The notes: a model not told the origin generated them from the letters alone. 64,000 bases of DNA from Haloarcula sp. H-GB4 (GCF_030848575.1 NZ_JAVDDX010000001.1:682001-746000); one strand, 5' to 3'; positions 8,556 to 17,065 are shown, numbered from the stretch's first letter. Numbers and translations are program-made.

Positions 8556-9599
8556 ATGGACTTGCGGCGAAAATACGACGAAGGCACGCCCGCTGTTGTG
8601 CTCGCAGAGGGGGAGTTCGGACAACCGGAAGGCAAGACGGCCAACGGTATCGTTATGCACGGAGAGCTGTTCGATGCCCAGGCCGTCGTGGACTCGACGT
8701 GTCAGAGTCCCCACGCTGGCGCGGCTCTTGATTGGTCGGCTGCTGACGACGTTCCGGTCGTCGAGACCGTCACCGAAGCACTGAATCGAGCGCCAGATGC
8801 GGCCGTTCTTGTCATTGGTGTCGCGCCCGCTGGCGGTGACCTCCCCGAGGCCTGGGTCGAGGCCATCCAGCGCGCGATGGAGCGCGGCTGTGACGTTGTC
8901 TCCGGCCTGCACGTTTTCTTGAGTGAGCGCCCAGCCTGGACTGAGCGCGCCCAGCAACACGGTGTCGACCTCGTTGATGTCCGAAAACCCCCGTCCGTAT
9001 CCGACCTGACTCTTGGTGATGGTCGCGGGGACGAGGCCGACGCAGATGTCGTCCTGACGATGGGAACCGACTGTGCGGTCGGGAAGCGAACGACGACCTT
9101 CGAACTGTACCGGGCGGCGACTGAGGCCGGACTCGACGCCGGCTGGGTCGCGACGGGACAGACCGGCATCCTCGTCGGCGCGGACCGCGGTGTCGTCATC
9201 GACCGCGTTCCGGCCGATTTCGTCTCGGGCGTCGTCGAGGACATGGTGCTTGATGTCGCAGCGGACCACGATATCGTGTTCGTCGAAGGACAGGCTGCCC
9301 TCACGCACACCGCATACGGCGGCGTGACGCTTGGGTTGCTCCACGGAGCGGCCCCCGATGCAGTCGTGTTGGCCGACGACCCCTCCCGAGAGGCACGGTC
9401 CCACTTTGACGACCTCACGGTCGCCGGGGTCGAGGCCGAACGCCGCGCGATTACCGACCTCACAGAGGCGACAGTCGGAGCGCTTTCCACATGGGGGGAC
9501 CCGGAGGCGGAAACCGCCAGAACAGGGCTTCCGGCGGCGAACATCTACGACGATGATGGCCCGGAGAAACTCCTCGCGGCCGTTCTGGAGGCGCTATGA
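8556..9599 (+). CDS. dgcN: DUF1611 family protein, D-glutamate N-acetyltransferase (DgcN)-like
   Basis: A 347-residue DUF1611 protein. ATG 8556 is chosen over an upstream in-frame codon because MDLRRKYDEGTPAVVLAEG is the usual family start. It has a DUF1611 N-terminal domain (residues 1-130) and a P-loop-like C-terminal domain with TMGTDCAVGKRTTTFEL near residue 170 and FVEGQAALTHTAYGG further on. In marine bacteria DgcN acetylates D-glutamate and works with DgcA, an enolase-superfamily racemase, to return D-Glu to L-Glu. The next gene here is exactly such an enolase-superfamily protein and overlaps by ATGA. Substrate in haloarchaea is inferred from this pairing, not shown by the sequence itself. 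Confidence 0.8.
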   Translation: MDLRRKYDEGTPAVVLAEGEFGQPEGKTANGIVMHGELFDAQAVVDSTCQSPHAGAALDWSAADDVPVVETVTEALNRAPDAAVLVIGVAPAGGDLPEAWVEAIQRAMERGCDVVSGLHVFLSERPAWTERAQQHGVDLVDVRKPPSVSDLTLGDGRGDEADADVVLTMGTDCAVGKRTTTFELYRAATEAGLDAGWVATGQTGILVGADRGVVIDRVPADFVSGVVEDMVLDVAADHDIVFVEGQAALTHTAYGGVTLGLLHGAAPDAVVLADDPSREARSHFDDLTVAGVEAERRAITDLTEATVGALSTWGDPEAETARTGLPAANIYDDDGPEKLLAAVLEAL

Positions 9600-10675
9600 C
9601 TCGTATCGACCGCGTCTCCGTTGAACCGCTTGACCACGAACTCCGCGAGCCGTTCGAAATCTCACTCGGAACCCGAGAGAAAGCACGGAACATAGTCGTC
9701 GCAGTGGAGACTGACTCCGGTGTCATTGGCCATGGAGAGGGGTCCCCGTTACCGCCGGTGACCGGCGAGACGCAGGCGGCCGCCGTGGCGACTGCTCGGT
9801 CGGTAACATCGATGCTTGAGGGGGCAATCCTCGCCGATTACCGCAAACTCATCAGCGACCTGCGAGCCGCAGTGCCCGGAGCGGTTTCGGCACTGTTCGC
9901 TGTCGAGACAGCCCTCCTCGACGCCTACTGTCGCGACCGCGGCATCCCGCTCTCGGAGCTGTTCGGTGGTGCGCCGACGCCCGTTAGGACGGATATCACC
10001 GTTCCGATAGTCACACCCGACGCGGCAGCCGAACAAGCCACGCGTGCCGCGGCCGCGGGCTTCGACCACATCAAGGTCAAGACCGGCGAGGTCATCGACG
10101 ACGACGTTGCCCGAACGGTTGCGGTCGCGGACGCTGCACCCGACGCGACGATTACGGTGGACGCAAATCAGGGCTGGACGCCGAAGGCCACAGAGCAGTT
10201 TGTTGACGAGGTGACCGCGGCTGGGGTCGAGCTCGCTCTGGTCGAACAGCCGACGCCGAAGGACGATATTTGCGGTCTCGCGAGGACCCGCGACAGACTT
10301 TCGATTCCCGTCGCCGCGGACGAGACCGTATTCACGCCCGCAGACGCGACCACCGTGGTTCGCGACGGGGCTGCTGACGTAATCAACATCAAACTCGGGA
10401 AGTCGGGGCTCCTCGGGGCGGCGGCGATTTCAACTATCGCTGAGTCCGCTTCCCTGGATTGCATGCTCGGCTGTATGCTCGAAGGCGCAACCGGGATTGC
10501 GACGAGTGCCCACCTTGCCGCTGGGCTCGGTGCCTTCGACTACGTCGACCTCGACGGTCACCTGCTACTCGACGAAACACCGCCGTCGATGTCGTTCGAT
10601 CCACATATCGATATCGACGGACCGGGACACGGGGTTTCACCGCCGGCCGCTGTGAGTGACGCGACTGAGAACTGA
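9596..10675 (+). CDS. dgcA: Enolase-superfamily epimerase (dipeptide epimerase / DgcA-like)
   Basis: A 359-residue member of the muconate-lactonising/dipeptide-epimerase group. The acid-base lysine motif is HIKVKTG (KxK), the metal ligands lie in DANQGW, LVEQP and ADETVF, and the second lysine is in NIKLGKSG; all are intact, so the enzyme should be active. Family members epimerise L-Ala-D/L-Glu or, as DgcA, racemise N-acetyl-glutamate. Overlap of four bases with the DUF1611 gene indicates translational coupling and one pathway. A hairpin with a T run follows directly and overlaps the stop codon. Confidence 0.86.
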   Translation: MTRIDRVSVEPLDHELREPFEISLGTREKARNIVVAVETDSGVIGHGEGSPLPPVTGETQAAAVATARSVTSMLEGAILADYRKLISDLRAAVPGAVSALFAVETALLDAYCRDRGIPLSELFGGAPTPVRTDITVPIVTPDAAAEQATRAAAAGFDHIKVKTGEVIDDDVARTVAVADAAPDATITVDANQGWTPKATEQFVDEVTAAGVELALVEQPTPKDDICGLARTRDRLSIPVAADETVFTPADATTVVRDGAADVINIKLGKSGLLGAAAISTIAESASLDCMLGCMLEGATGIATSAHLAAGLGAFDYVDLDGHLLLDETPPSMSFDPHIDIDGPGHGVSPPAAVSDATEN

Positions 10676-10694
10676 AGCTGTGTGACAGCTTTTT
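10675..10694 (+). terminator. Hairpin with poly-T after the DUF1611/epimerase operon
   Basis: Perfect 7-base arms AAGCTGT (10675-10681) and ACAGCTT (10685-10691) around a GTG loop, running into TTTTT (10690-10694). It begins at the last base of the stop codon. The arrangement resembles a bacterial intrinsic terminator and sits between two converging genes. Confidence 0.6.
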
Positions 10695-10717
10695 GACGCA
10701 AAATAGCGTCCGAGCGG

Positions 10718-11842
10718 TTACTCTGCGGACTCTGCCGCCTCTTCAACATCGGGACCCTGCTCGGACGTATCGCTGCCGGGCGTCGCTCCGTCTGCATCCT
10801 CGTCATCGGTTACAGTACCGTCTACAGTGGCAGGGTCGTCGTCGACTGCTGCATCGGCCGCCGGATCGCTGTCGTCTGAATCGCTTCGTTCGTCAGCTGG
10901 CTCCGTAGTGTCAGTGTCAGCTTCGAGCGATTCGGCCATCTCCGCCATCGCCGCAGCGGACTCATCCGGTCGGTCCAGCACTGCCTCGGTGTGCATCCGC
11001 ATCTCCTCGCTGGCCCGGATCGTCCCGTCGACCGTCGCGTTCTCGTGGAGTTCGACGGTCGTCCCCGAGATGTCGCCCCAGACCTTCGCGCCTGGGCCGA
11101 CACGGACGGTGCCGCTGCGGGTCGTTACGTCCCCTTTGATCTCCGTGCCCCGGCCGACCACGATATCGTCTTTCGCACGGAGACTCCCGAAGACGACCGT
11201 GTCACGGCCGACTTCGAGGGACTTCGCGCGGATATTGCCGTGGAGCCGGCAGTCGTCGCCGACCGTCGCCGGCGTCGAGACGCGCCAGGCGTCGTCCGAG
11301 ACGCTCGCACCGCGTGGAATCAAAACCGGGTCGTGTTCGTCGCTCCCGTCGTCTAACATCTCGTCGATTACCTCTTCGGCCGCGTCCTCCTCGCCGATTC
11401 GGAGGAGCTGCGAGAGGTAGACGAACAGGAAGACGATGGTCGGCATTGGATTGCGGATGACGATCCAGCCGTTCGCCTCGAACCCGTTCTCGATATCCAC
11501 GTCGTCGCCGATATCTAGGTCGCCAGCGACACGAAGTTCGCCGCCGATATGTACCCGTTCGCCGATGTAGGCGTCCTCGCCGACGAGCACGTTGTCCGCC
11601 ACGTCGCACCACATATCCAGCCGACAGTCGCCTTCAGCTTCGATGTGGCCGCCAAAGCGGACTCGCTCGTCGGCGATGACCGTCCGCCCGCGCACGCCGA
11701 ACTCCACGGTCGACTGGCCGCCGACGATGACGTCACCGTCGGTCACCAGGTCGTGTTCCTCGACAGTCGTCCCGTCAGGAATATCGAGTTCGGACAGCGG
11801 GTCGGAGCCGAGAGGCACGGTTGCTATAGCGGTTTCGTTCAT
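10718..11842 (-). CDS. Bactofilin-like polymer-forming protein (halofilin type)
   Basis: A 374-residue protein made of short beta-helix rungs rich in VGxDxxIxGxL-like turns: residues about 1-130 (for example VRFGGHIEAEGDC, VLVGEDAYIGERVHIGGEL) and again about 185-290 (VVFGSLRAKDDIVVGRG, EIKGDVTTRSGTVRVG). Between the two halves lies the hydrophobic segment NPMPTIVFLFVYLSQLLRIG (about residues 134-155), long enough to bury in or attach to a membrane, followed by an acidic linker. The last 80 residues are Asp/Glu-rich and disordered. Bactofilins polymerise into cytoskeletal scaffolds; halofilins are the haloarchaeal relatives involved in cell shape. Assignment to one halofilin class is not possible here. 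Confidence 0.72.
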   Translation of the reverse strand: MNETAIATVPLGSDPLSELDIPDGTTVEEHDLVTDGDVIVGGQSTVEFGVRGRTVIADERVRFGGHIEAEGDCRLDMWCDVADNVLVGEDAYIGERVHIGGELRVAGDLDIGDDVDIENGFEANGWIVIRNPMPTIVFLFVYLSQLLRIGEEDAAEEVIDEMLDDGSDEHDPVLIPRGASVSDDAWRVSTPATVGDDCRLHGNIRAKSLEVGRDTVVFGSLRAKDDIVVGRGTEIKGDVTTRSGTVRVGPGAKVWGDISGTTVELHENATVDGTIRASEEMRMHTEAVLDRPDESAAAMAEMAESLEADTDTTEPADERSDSDDSDPAADAAVDDDPATVDGTVTDDEDADGATPGSDTSEQGPDVEEAAESAE

Positions 11843-12016
11843 ATTAAACCCTCATGACGTGCATGACGGGCGTCTGACGCTGGTCGGACGGGAACGGCGT
11901 CGCCCCAGTTTCGCGCTGGTGGCATAGTCAGTGGCGGGGTATCGCATCTTGACGATAGGGGAACGTGACAGCTGAGCGGCCATAACGAACTAATTCGCTG
12001 CTACAGTGACTCCGGT

Positions 12017-12859
12017 ATGTTACTCGAACGCCGCCACCTCTCGCTTGCACTTGTGGTGCTATTGATAGCATCCGCTGGCTGTAGCGGGCTGTTCGGCTCT
12101 GAAACGGGCACGGGCACGGGCACATCTGAGACATCGACCTCGGCTGATGCCAACGGCCCCGCACCCGGCTCGTCCGGTTTTGACGCGGGGGCCATCGAAC
12201 GTGGGCACTTCGAAACGCTGTCGAACTCGTCGTTTACCACCTCGCTGTCGTTCCAGCTTTCGACAGTCCGGGACGGCGAGAACCGGTCGGTGTTCATCAA
12301 CCGGACAGTTGCTATCGACCGTGAGAGCGACCGGTCGCTGGCCAGCGGTGAACTGGTGCAGGCCAGCGGTGACACGCTGGCAACGACGACCTACACCGCC
12401 GACGGAACCACGGCCGAGCGGCGAGTCCTCACCCGCGGTGAGGAGGAGATGACGGACTACCGCTCCGCGTCATCGCCGTACGACGGGCCGGTCCAGCCGG
12501 TCAACGAGAGCAGCGTCATCGACCGCTCACTGCTCCAGTCGCTCGGGTCGGCCATCAACTGGACCTACGCCGGAACCGAGACGGTTGACGGTGACAGCGT
12601 CTCGCGGTTCGAAGCGACCGGGAGCAATGTCACCGGCTTCGCGGCCGACGACGCTGTCTCGACGACCGTCTCGGCCAACGGGACGACGAACTCGGCCAGT
12701 GCAACGGTTCTTGTTGATGAGGACGGCGTCGTCCGGTCGTTCCAGTACCGGGTGAGTACCGAGCGAGACGGCCAGCCGGTGACGGTGTCGCTATCGCTTT
12801 CCGTCTCACAGGTCGACGACACCTCCGTCGCGGAACCGGACTGGCTGTCGAACGCGTAG
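12017..12859 (+). CDS. Haloarchaeal lipoprotein, DUF7537-like
   Basis: A 280-residue secreted lipoprotein. The signal peptide ends in a lipobox, IASAGC, with Cys22 as the lipidation site, followed by a Gly/Thr-rich linker encoded by a short tandem repeat of GGGCAC-type hexamers near 12108-12126. The mature part is a beta-rich domain with repeated features such as [13 protein letters not shown] and [16 protein letters not shown], as in the haloarchaeal lipoprotein family that resembles LolA/LppX-type folds. The mature protein should face the outside of the cell. No enzyme motif is visible; function unknown. The DUF number is from memory and tentative. Confidence 0.75.
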   Translation: MLLERRHLSLALVVLLIASAGCSGLFGSETGTGTGTSETSTSADANGPAPGSSGFDAGAIERGHFETLSNSSFTTSLSFQLSTVRDGENRSVFINRTVAIDRESDRSLASGELVQASGDTLATTTYTADGTTAERRVLTRGEEEMTDYRSASSPYDGPVQPVNESSVIDRSLLQSLGSAINWTYAGTETVDGDSVSRFEATGSNVTGFAADDAVSTTVSANGTTNSASATVLVDEDGVVRSFQYRVSTERDGQPVTVSLSLSVSQVDDTSVAEPDWLSNA

Positions 12860-12881
12860 TGCCGACAACCGACGGCAAAGA

Positions 12882-14342
12882 TTACAGCGACTGTCCGGCG
12901 CTGAACTGTCTGGCGACCCACTCTGAACTGTCGAGCGTCTCGACGCTGTGCTGCAGGCGCGCCAGCCGGTCACCTCTGTCCGCTTCGTACAGTTCCAGCG
13001 CCCGCTCGATGGCGTCCGCAATCGCCTCGATGTCATGTGGATTGACTGTCAATGCTCCGTCGAGATGGGTCGCCGCGCCGGCCAGTTCACTCAGCACGAG
13101 TGCGCCGTCGCCGTCGGTGCAGGCGACCGGGTACTCGTGGGCGACGAGGTTCATCCCGTCGCGGTGTGGCGTCACTACCGCGACATCAGCAGCTCGGTAG
13201 AGTCCAGCGAGCGTCTCGCTGTCGAGGTTGGCCTCGGTGTAGACGATGGGCTGCCAGTCATCGGTCCCGAAGCGGTCGTTGACGCGTTCGACGGCATCGA
13301 CGACGTCCGCTCGATACCGACGGTAGGCGGCGATGCCCTCTCGCGTTCGACTCGCCTTCTGCACGTACGTGAATTCGCCTCGCAGGTCCGGCCGCCGGTC
13401 CCAGAGGTGTGCCAGCGCCTCGATCCGCTCGGGGATGCCCTTCGAGTAGTCGAGCCGCTCGACGCCGAGCACCAGGCGGATGGACGCGTCCGAGCGACTG
13501 CCGCCCAGCACGGTATCCCGGATACTGGCCACGTCAGCGGCCCGCGCTCGGCTCCGAACCGCTTCGACATCGATACCCAGCGGGTTCGCGACGACTCGTG
13601 TCGTCTCTTCGCTCCGGGTAACCGTCCCGCTGTCCGTGTCGACGGTCGCTGCGGGGAACGCGCTGTCCACGCAGTGCAGGAACTGCTCGGCGTATCCTGC
13701 CGTGTGAAAGCCGATGACATCGCAGGCCAGCAGTCCGTCAAGGAGCGCGTCGCTGTGGGGGCAGTGTCGGAACACCGACGGTGCGGGCCAGGGGATATGC
13801 CAGAACTGTAACAGCGTCGCGTCCGGCCGTCGCTCTCGGACCAGTCTGGGCGCGAGCGCTAAGTGGTAGTCCTGGAACCAGACCGGTTGGCCCGTATCGG
13901 CGACCGTATCGACGGCCGCTGCGAACTGCTCGTTGACGCCTCGGTACTGTTCCCAGTAAGCTGGCTCTGCCCACATCCGGCCCGTGTCCTCGTGACAGAG
14001 CGGCCAGAGCACTTGGTTGGCGTAACCATAGTAATAGCCCTGCACCGCTGCGTCGGAGAGTGGGACGCGTTTCAGGTCGTACGCCGGGTCCGACGGCGGC
14101 ACTTCGACGATGCCCTCGTCGGCGACGGCCATATCGGCGTCGCCGCTACCCCAGGCGACCCAGGTACCGCCCCGTGACTGCATTACCGGGTCGAGTGCGC
14201 TCGTTAGGCCACCTGCTGCGGACTGGACCCGTATCTCGCCGTCGTCGTCCCGCTCGTGGCTATACGGTTCACGATTCGAAACGATCACGAGCGAGTCCGG
14301 AACTACATCGTCCCGCAAATCAATCGACACTCCCGGGCCCAT
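12882..14342 (-). CDS. otsA: Trehalose-6-phosphate synthase (GT20)
   Basis: Joins UDP- or GDP-glucose to glucose-6-phosphate to make trehalose-6-phosphate, a step to the osmolyte trehalose. The 486 residues fit OtsA. Visible landmarks are [13 protein letters not shown] and [10 protein letters not shown] at the N-terminus, [49 protein letters not shown] (phosphosugar and nucleotide contacts) and the C-terminal [14 protein letters not shown]. No OtsB phosphatase is found nearby, so dephosphorylation must be encoded elsewhere. It converges with the lipoprotein gene. ATG 14342 gives the normal start; a TATA-like GTATAGC on the minus strand lies about 55 bases upstream. Confidence 0.95.
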   Translation of the reverse strand: MGPGVSIDLRDDVVPDSLVIVSNREPYSHERDDDGEIRVQSAAGGLTSALDPVMQSRGGTWVAWGSGDADMAVADEGIVEVPPSDPAYDLKRVPLSDAAVQGYYYGYANQVLWPLCHEDTGRMWAEPAYWEQYRGVNEQFAAAVDTVADTGQPVWFQDYHLALAPRLVRERRPDATLLQFWHIPWPAPSVFRHCPHSDALLDGLLACDVIGFHTAGYAEQFLHCVDSAFPAATVDTDSGTVTRSEETTRVVANPLGIDVEAVRSRARAADVASIRDTVLGGSRSDASIRLVLGVERLDYSKGIPERIEALAHLWDRRPDLRGEFTYVQKASRTREGIAAYRRYRADVVDAVERVNDRFGTDDWQPIVYTEANLDSETLAGLYRAADVAVVTPHRDGMNLVAHEYPVACTDGDGALVLSELAGAATHLDGALTVNPHDIEAIADAIERALELYEADRGDRLARLQHSVETLDSSEWVARQFSAGQSL

Positions 14343-14460
14343 TTGCCGCTGGTAAGGACTGCCCCGTCTTGAGGCTGTCGTGGAGCGCTGGTGTAGCTAT
14401 ACAGCGTAACAAGTCATCGCTGCCTGTGAAGCCCGCCATCTGTGTCTGACGGTAAGAGAA

Positions 14461-14470
14461 AACTTATACC
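14461..14470 (+). promoter_or_regulatory. Strong haloarchaeal promoter (BRE/TATA) for the hairpin RNA
   Basis: The stretch GAGAAAACTTATACC (14456-14470) is a purine-rich BRE followed by the TATA element CTTATAC. Its position predicts transcription starting near 14490, at the base of the hairpin RNA and about 180 bases before the mptE start. Confidence 0.6.
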
Positions 14471-14488
14471 GGAGGCCTCGAAAGAAAG

Positions 14489-14545
14489 GGGTGAAAGCCG
14501 AAAGGGCACCCGGGTAGGGGTACACGGACGTGCCATTTCGGCTCA
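14489..14545 (+). ncRNA. Promoter-proximal structured RNA candidate, leader or small RNA before mptE
   Basis: A near-perfect rod hairpin: AGCCGAAAGGGCAC (14496-14509) pairs with GTGCCATTTCGGCT (14530-14543) with a single G-A mismatch; the stem continues as CCG 510-512 with CGG 525-527 and GTA 514-516 with TAC 521-523 around a GGGG loop. A competing helix, GGGTG 14489-14493 with CACCC 14507-14511, would break the main stem, so two exclusive folds exist. A good TATA box places the RNA start at about 14490. It could be an independent small RNA or a control element in the mptE leader. It matches no RNA family I recognise; RNase P RNA, SRP RNA and tRNA signatures are absent. Confidence 0.5.
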
Positions 14546-14671
14546 ACTCGGTTTATCTGGACACGAATCCGGTAGCGACAGCCACGCTGTGGAGAATTTT
14601 GCTGTGGGTGCAGTGTGACTGGTTAGGTGAATAAGACAGAAACACGCCCACCGCGTAGTGCCTGGCAAGAG

Positions 14672-15364
14672 ATGGAATTTCGCACCTGGGAACCAGTATA
14701 TGAGGCTATCCTCGACGACTTCGGCTACCCCCGTGACGGCGACGAGCGCGCCTGTGGCCGCCTCGTCGAACTGCTCGGTGATGATAAGACGTACGACCCG
14801 ACAACCATCGGACTCGACGGTGCAACGGTCGCTATCGCCGGGGCCGGCCCGTCGCTGGAAGCCGAGGCAGACCGGGCAGCTGACGCCGACGTAGTCCTCG
14901 CGGCGTCTACGGCCGCCGACCGCCTCCGGGCGGCAGGTGTCGCCGTTGACTGCATGGTCACGGATCTGGACAAAAATGCCGACACTGGGCGGGAACTGAC
15001 CGCTGACGGGACACCAGTCGTCGCCCACGCCCACGGTGACAACATCCCCGCACTGGAAACCCACATTCCGGCCTACGACAGCAAGTTCGTCGTGCCGACG
15101 ACACAGGCAAGCCCCGCCCTACCGGTCCGCAACTACGGCGGTTTCACCGATGGCGACCGCGCCGCGTTCCTTGCGGACCACTTCGGCGCTGGGTCGCTGG
15201 TGTTCCCCGGCTGGGACTTCGACGACCCGTCTGTGAATGCCGAAAAGCGACACAAACTCCACTGGGCCGAACGCCTGCTGCGCTGGCTGGAACAGCGCCG
15301 CGGCGAGCGCTTCGATGTGCTCGACGGCCGACGCGACGACATCGAGCCAGCAGTGACCGACTGA
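14672..15364 (+). CDS. mptE: 6-hydroxymethyl-7,8-dihydropterin pyrophosphokinase MptE (DUF115)
   Basis: Transfers pyrophosphate from ATP to 6-hydroxymethyl-dihydropterin, giving the substrate of dihydropteroate synthase in archaeal pterin or folate synthesis. The 230-residue protein has the DUF115 features VAIAGAGPSLE, VLAASTAADRLRAAGVAVDCMVTDLD, VAHAHGDN and FPGWDFDD. ATG 14672 is preferred since MEFRTWEPVYEAIL is the common family start; an in-frame GTG at 14627 would add 15 residues. The folP-type gene 6 kb downstream would use its product. The long leader carrying the hairpin RNA is unusual in an organism where most genes here look leaderless. Confidence 0.88.
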   Translation: MEFRTWEPVYEAILDDFGYPRDGDERACGRLVELLGDDKTYDPTTIGLDGATVAIAGAGPSLEAEADRAADADVVLAASTAADRLRAAGVAVDCMVTDLDKNADTGRELTADGTPVVAHAHGDNIPALETHIPAYDSKFVVPTTQASPALPVRNYGGFTDGDRAAFLADHFGAGSLVFPGWDFDDPSVNAEKRHKLHWAERLLRWLEQRRGERFDVLDGRRDDIEPAVTD

Positions 15365-15379
15365 AAACGAATCCTTCGC

Positions 15380-16378
15380 TCAGGGCGCTAATACGTCGAT
15401 GGTCGTGTCTATCGTGTCCGGTTCGGCAGCGCGGGGGAACGAGATGTTGATCGCGTCCACACCATCGATGTCCTCGAACTTTGCGATGCGGTCGCGACAT
15501 TCCTCTGGTGTGCCGGCAACGGCAATGCTGTCCAGCAGTTCGTCGCCGATCGCCTCGACGGCTGCCGCTTTGTCACCTGACCCCCACTGTTCGGCAATCT
15601 CGTAGGCCGTGTCTTCGTACCCCTGCCGGGCCAGCGCGTCGCGGTAGAACGTCCCCATTCCGCCGATGTAGAAGGCCACGTGCTGACGGGCCAGTTCCCG
15701 GGCCTGCTCCCTGTCGTCCATCGCACAGCACGTCAGTGACAGCGTCACTCGCTGGTCGGCGCGGTCGCGGTCGCCGAGGTCCGCGCCGTGCTCGAAGTCT
15801 TCCAGCCGGTCCCGCAAGCCGTCGGCGGTCAGCATGAGCGCGTGCCAGCCGTCGGCGAAGCGACCGGCAAGTTCGACTGATTTCGGCCCGAGGCCGCCGG
15901 CGTCCACGGGCGGCGCGGGTTCGGGTGGTTCACAGCGCAGTCGGAAGCCAGACAGCGAAAAGATGTCCCCATCGTAGTCGACGGTCTCCCCGGAGAGCAC
16001 CAGTTTCATGATGTCGACGGTCTCCCGTGTGTATTTGAGCGGATTCTCGAACTCACGGCCGTGCCAGCCCTCGATGACGATAGGCCCGGACGGCCCGACG
16101 CCGGCGCGGAAACGGCCGTCCGAGACCTCCTGCAGTGTCGCTGCGGTTTGGCCGAGCAGCGCCGGCGACCGCGAGTACACGTTCAGAATCGAGGACCCGA
16201 GACCGACCGTCGACGTGTGTTCGGCGATGCTGGTCAGCGTCGTCACCGCGTCTCGCCCCCACGTCTCCGGGAGCCAGACCCGGTCATAGCCACTATCCTC
16301 GGCCTGCTGGGTCATCTCAACCAGCGTGTCGACCGACGGCTGTGCCGCGACCGGGAGATACACGTCTCGCGCTGTCAT
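15380..16378 (-). CDS. F420-dependent luciferase-like (LLM class) oxidoreductase
   Basis: A 332-residue TIM-barrel oxidoreductase of the bacterial luciferase family that uses coenzyme F420, close to the methylenetetrahydromethanopterin reductase-like group widespread in haloarchaea. Landmarks are AEDSGYDRVWLPETWGRDAVTTL near residue 25, TVGLGSSILNVYSRSPALLGQTAATL, GRFRAGVGPSGP and DAGGLGPKSVELAGRFADGWH. It may reduce a one-carbon pterin intermediate, and its neighbour MptE makes pterins, but convergent orientation means no operon. The precise substrate is not readable from sequence. Confidence 0.87.
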   Translation of the reverse strand: MTARDVYLPVAAQPSVDTLVEMTQQAEDSGYDRVWLPETWGRDAVTTLTSIAEHTSTVGLGSSILNVYSRSPALLGQTAATLQEVSDGRFRAGVGPSGPIVIEGWHGREFENPLKYTRETVDIMKLVLSGETVDYDGDIFSLSGFRLRCEPPEPAPPVDAGGLGPKSVELAGRFADGWHALMLTADGLRDRLEDFEHGADLGDRDRADQRVTLSLTCCAMDDREQARELARQHVAFYIGGMGTFYRDALARQGYEDTAYEIAEQWGSGDKAAAVEAIGDELLDSIAVAGTPEECRDRIAKFEDIDGVDAINISFPRAAEPDTIDTTIDVLAP

Positions 16379-16531
16379 CTGTCACCCTCCACGCGTCGAG
16401 CAACGACCGGCCCTGTTCCTGTCGACTGGAATGTATGTGCCTGAGACATGGCTCGCAGTGCGGCCGCACGGGAGATAAAGCCACATGAGAGGGGGAGTGT
16501 CTCCCGTTGTCCGCGGTTTATTCACAAGATG

Positions 16532-16546
16532 GTACCGGCCCGGTAC
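16532..16546. promoter_or_regulatory. Perfect 15-base palindrome upstream of the SMR gene
   Basis: GTACCGG, one C, CCGGTAC. It lies about 20 bases after a TATA-like GTTTATTC (16516-16523), hence at the expected start of an upstream transcript, and 80 bases before the SMR start. A second TATA-like GTATATTA (16588-16595) is better placed for the gene itself. A drug-responsive repressor site is possible. Confidence 0.4.
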
Positions 16547-16625
16547 TGTCTCAGAAGAAGAGACTGGCGATCCGACGACAGCCGAAATGTATATTATCTG
16601 TCCACAATTCTCGGCGAATGAACCC

Positions 16626-16958
16626 GTGAATCCCTATGCCCTCCTTGGAGCCGCGATTGTGTCCGAACTGCTCGGGACAACGTCACTGAAGCTCTCGGAA
16701 GGATTCTCACGCCCTGTCCCCAGCCTCGGCGTCGTCGTCGGCTACGGCCTGGCGTTCTATCTGGTGTCGCTGACGCTCGAAGACCTCCCCATCGGCGTTG
16801 TCTACGGGACTTGGGCCGCGCTGGGAATCGTCGGTGTCGCCGCAATCGGGACTGTCGTGTTCGACGAGCCGATCGATCTCCCCGGTGCCGTCGGCATCCT
16901 GCTCATCATCATTGGCGTATATTGTGTCAACGTCCTCTCGGAGATGTCTGCGCACTGA
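16626..16958 (+). CDS. SMR family small multidrug efflux protein
   Basis: A 110-residue four-helix membrane transporter related to EmrE/SugE that exports cationic compounds in exchange for protons, normally as a dimer. GTG 16626 is chosen because the protein then begins VNPYALLGAAIVSELLGTT, matching the family's first helix with its essential Glu (residue about 14). An upstream extension is hydrophilic and not SMR-like. Further signatures are LKLSEGFSR, IGVVYGTWAALGIVG and the final helix GILLIIIGVYCVNVLS. TATA-like GTATATTA about 30 bases upstream supports a leaderless transcript. Confidence 0.9.
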   Translation: MNPYALLGAAIVSELLGTTSLKLSEGFSRPVPSLGVVVGYGLAFYLVSLTLEDLPIGVVYGTWAALGIVGVAAIGTVVFDEPIDLPGAVGILLIIIGVYCVNVLSEMSAH

Positions 16959-17041
16959 ATGGGACCCGGTTACGGCACGCCCAGCGTCGCGAGTGTCCCG
17001 TGCCAGACGGCTGTGTGCCCGACTCGGCGACCGGCTATATG

Positions 17042-17065
17042 AGGCACCCGGTTCTACGGGTGCCT
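17042..17065. promoter_or_regulatory. Perfect inverted repeat between TATA box and start codon of the HAD gene
   Basis: Arms AGGCACCCG (17042-17050) and CGGGTGCCT (17057-17065) with a six-base spacer, abutting ATG 17066. The TATA element CTATAT (17035-17040) ends just before it, so the repeat fills the space between TATA box and transcription start. That suits a repressor operator; as RNA it would be a 9-base-pair hairpin only if transcription starts further upstream. Confidence 0.5.

Noticed and set aside
12108-12126. Short GGGCAC-type tandem repeat as a phase-variable or CRISPR-like repeat
   Set aside because: Three to four hexamer copies inside a Gly/Thr linker of a lipoprotein; a low-complexity linker is sufficient explanation.
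16811-17065. Upstream extension of the HAD hydrolase
   Set aside because: It overlaps the SMR gene in another frame and lacks HAD features; a TATA box and ATG 17066 define the start.
17042-17065. T-arm-like look of the inverted repeat (GGTTCTA loop) as a tRNA or attachment-site remnant
   Set aside because: No other tRNA elements, no integrase and no matching second copy in the window; position at a promoter explains it better.
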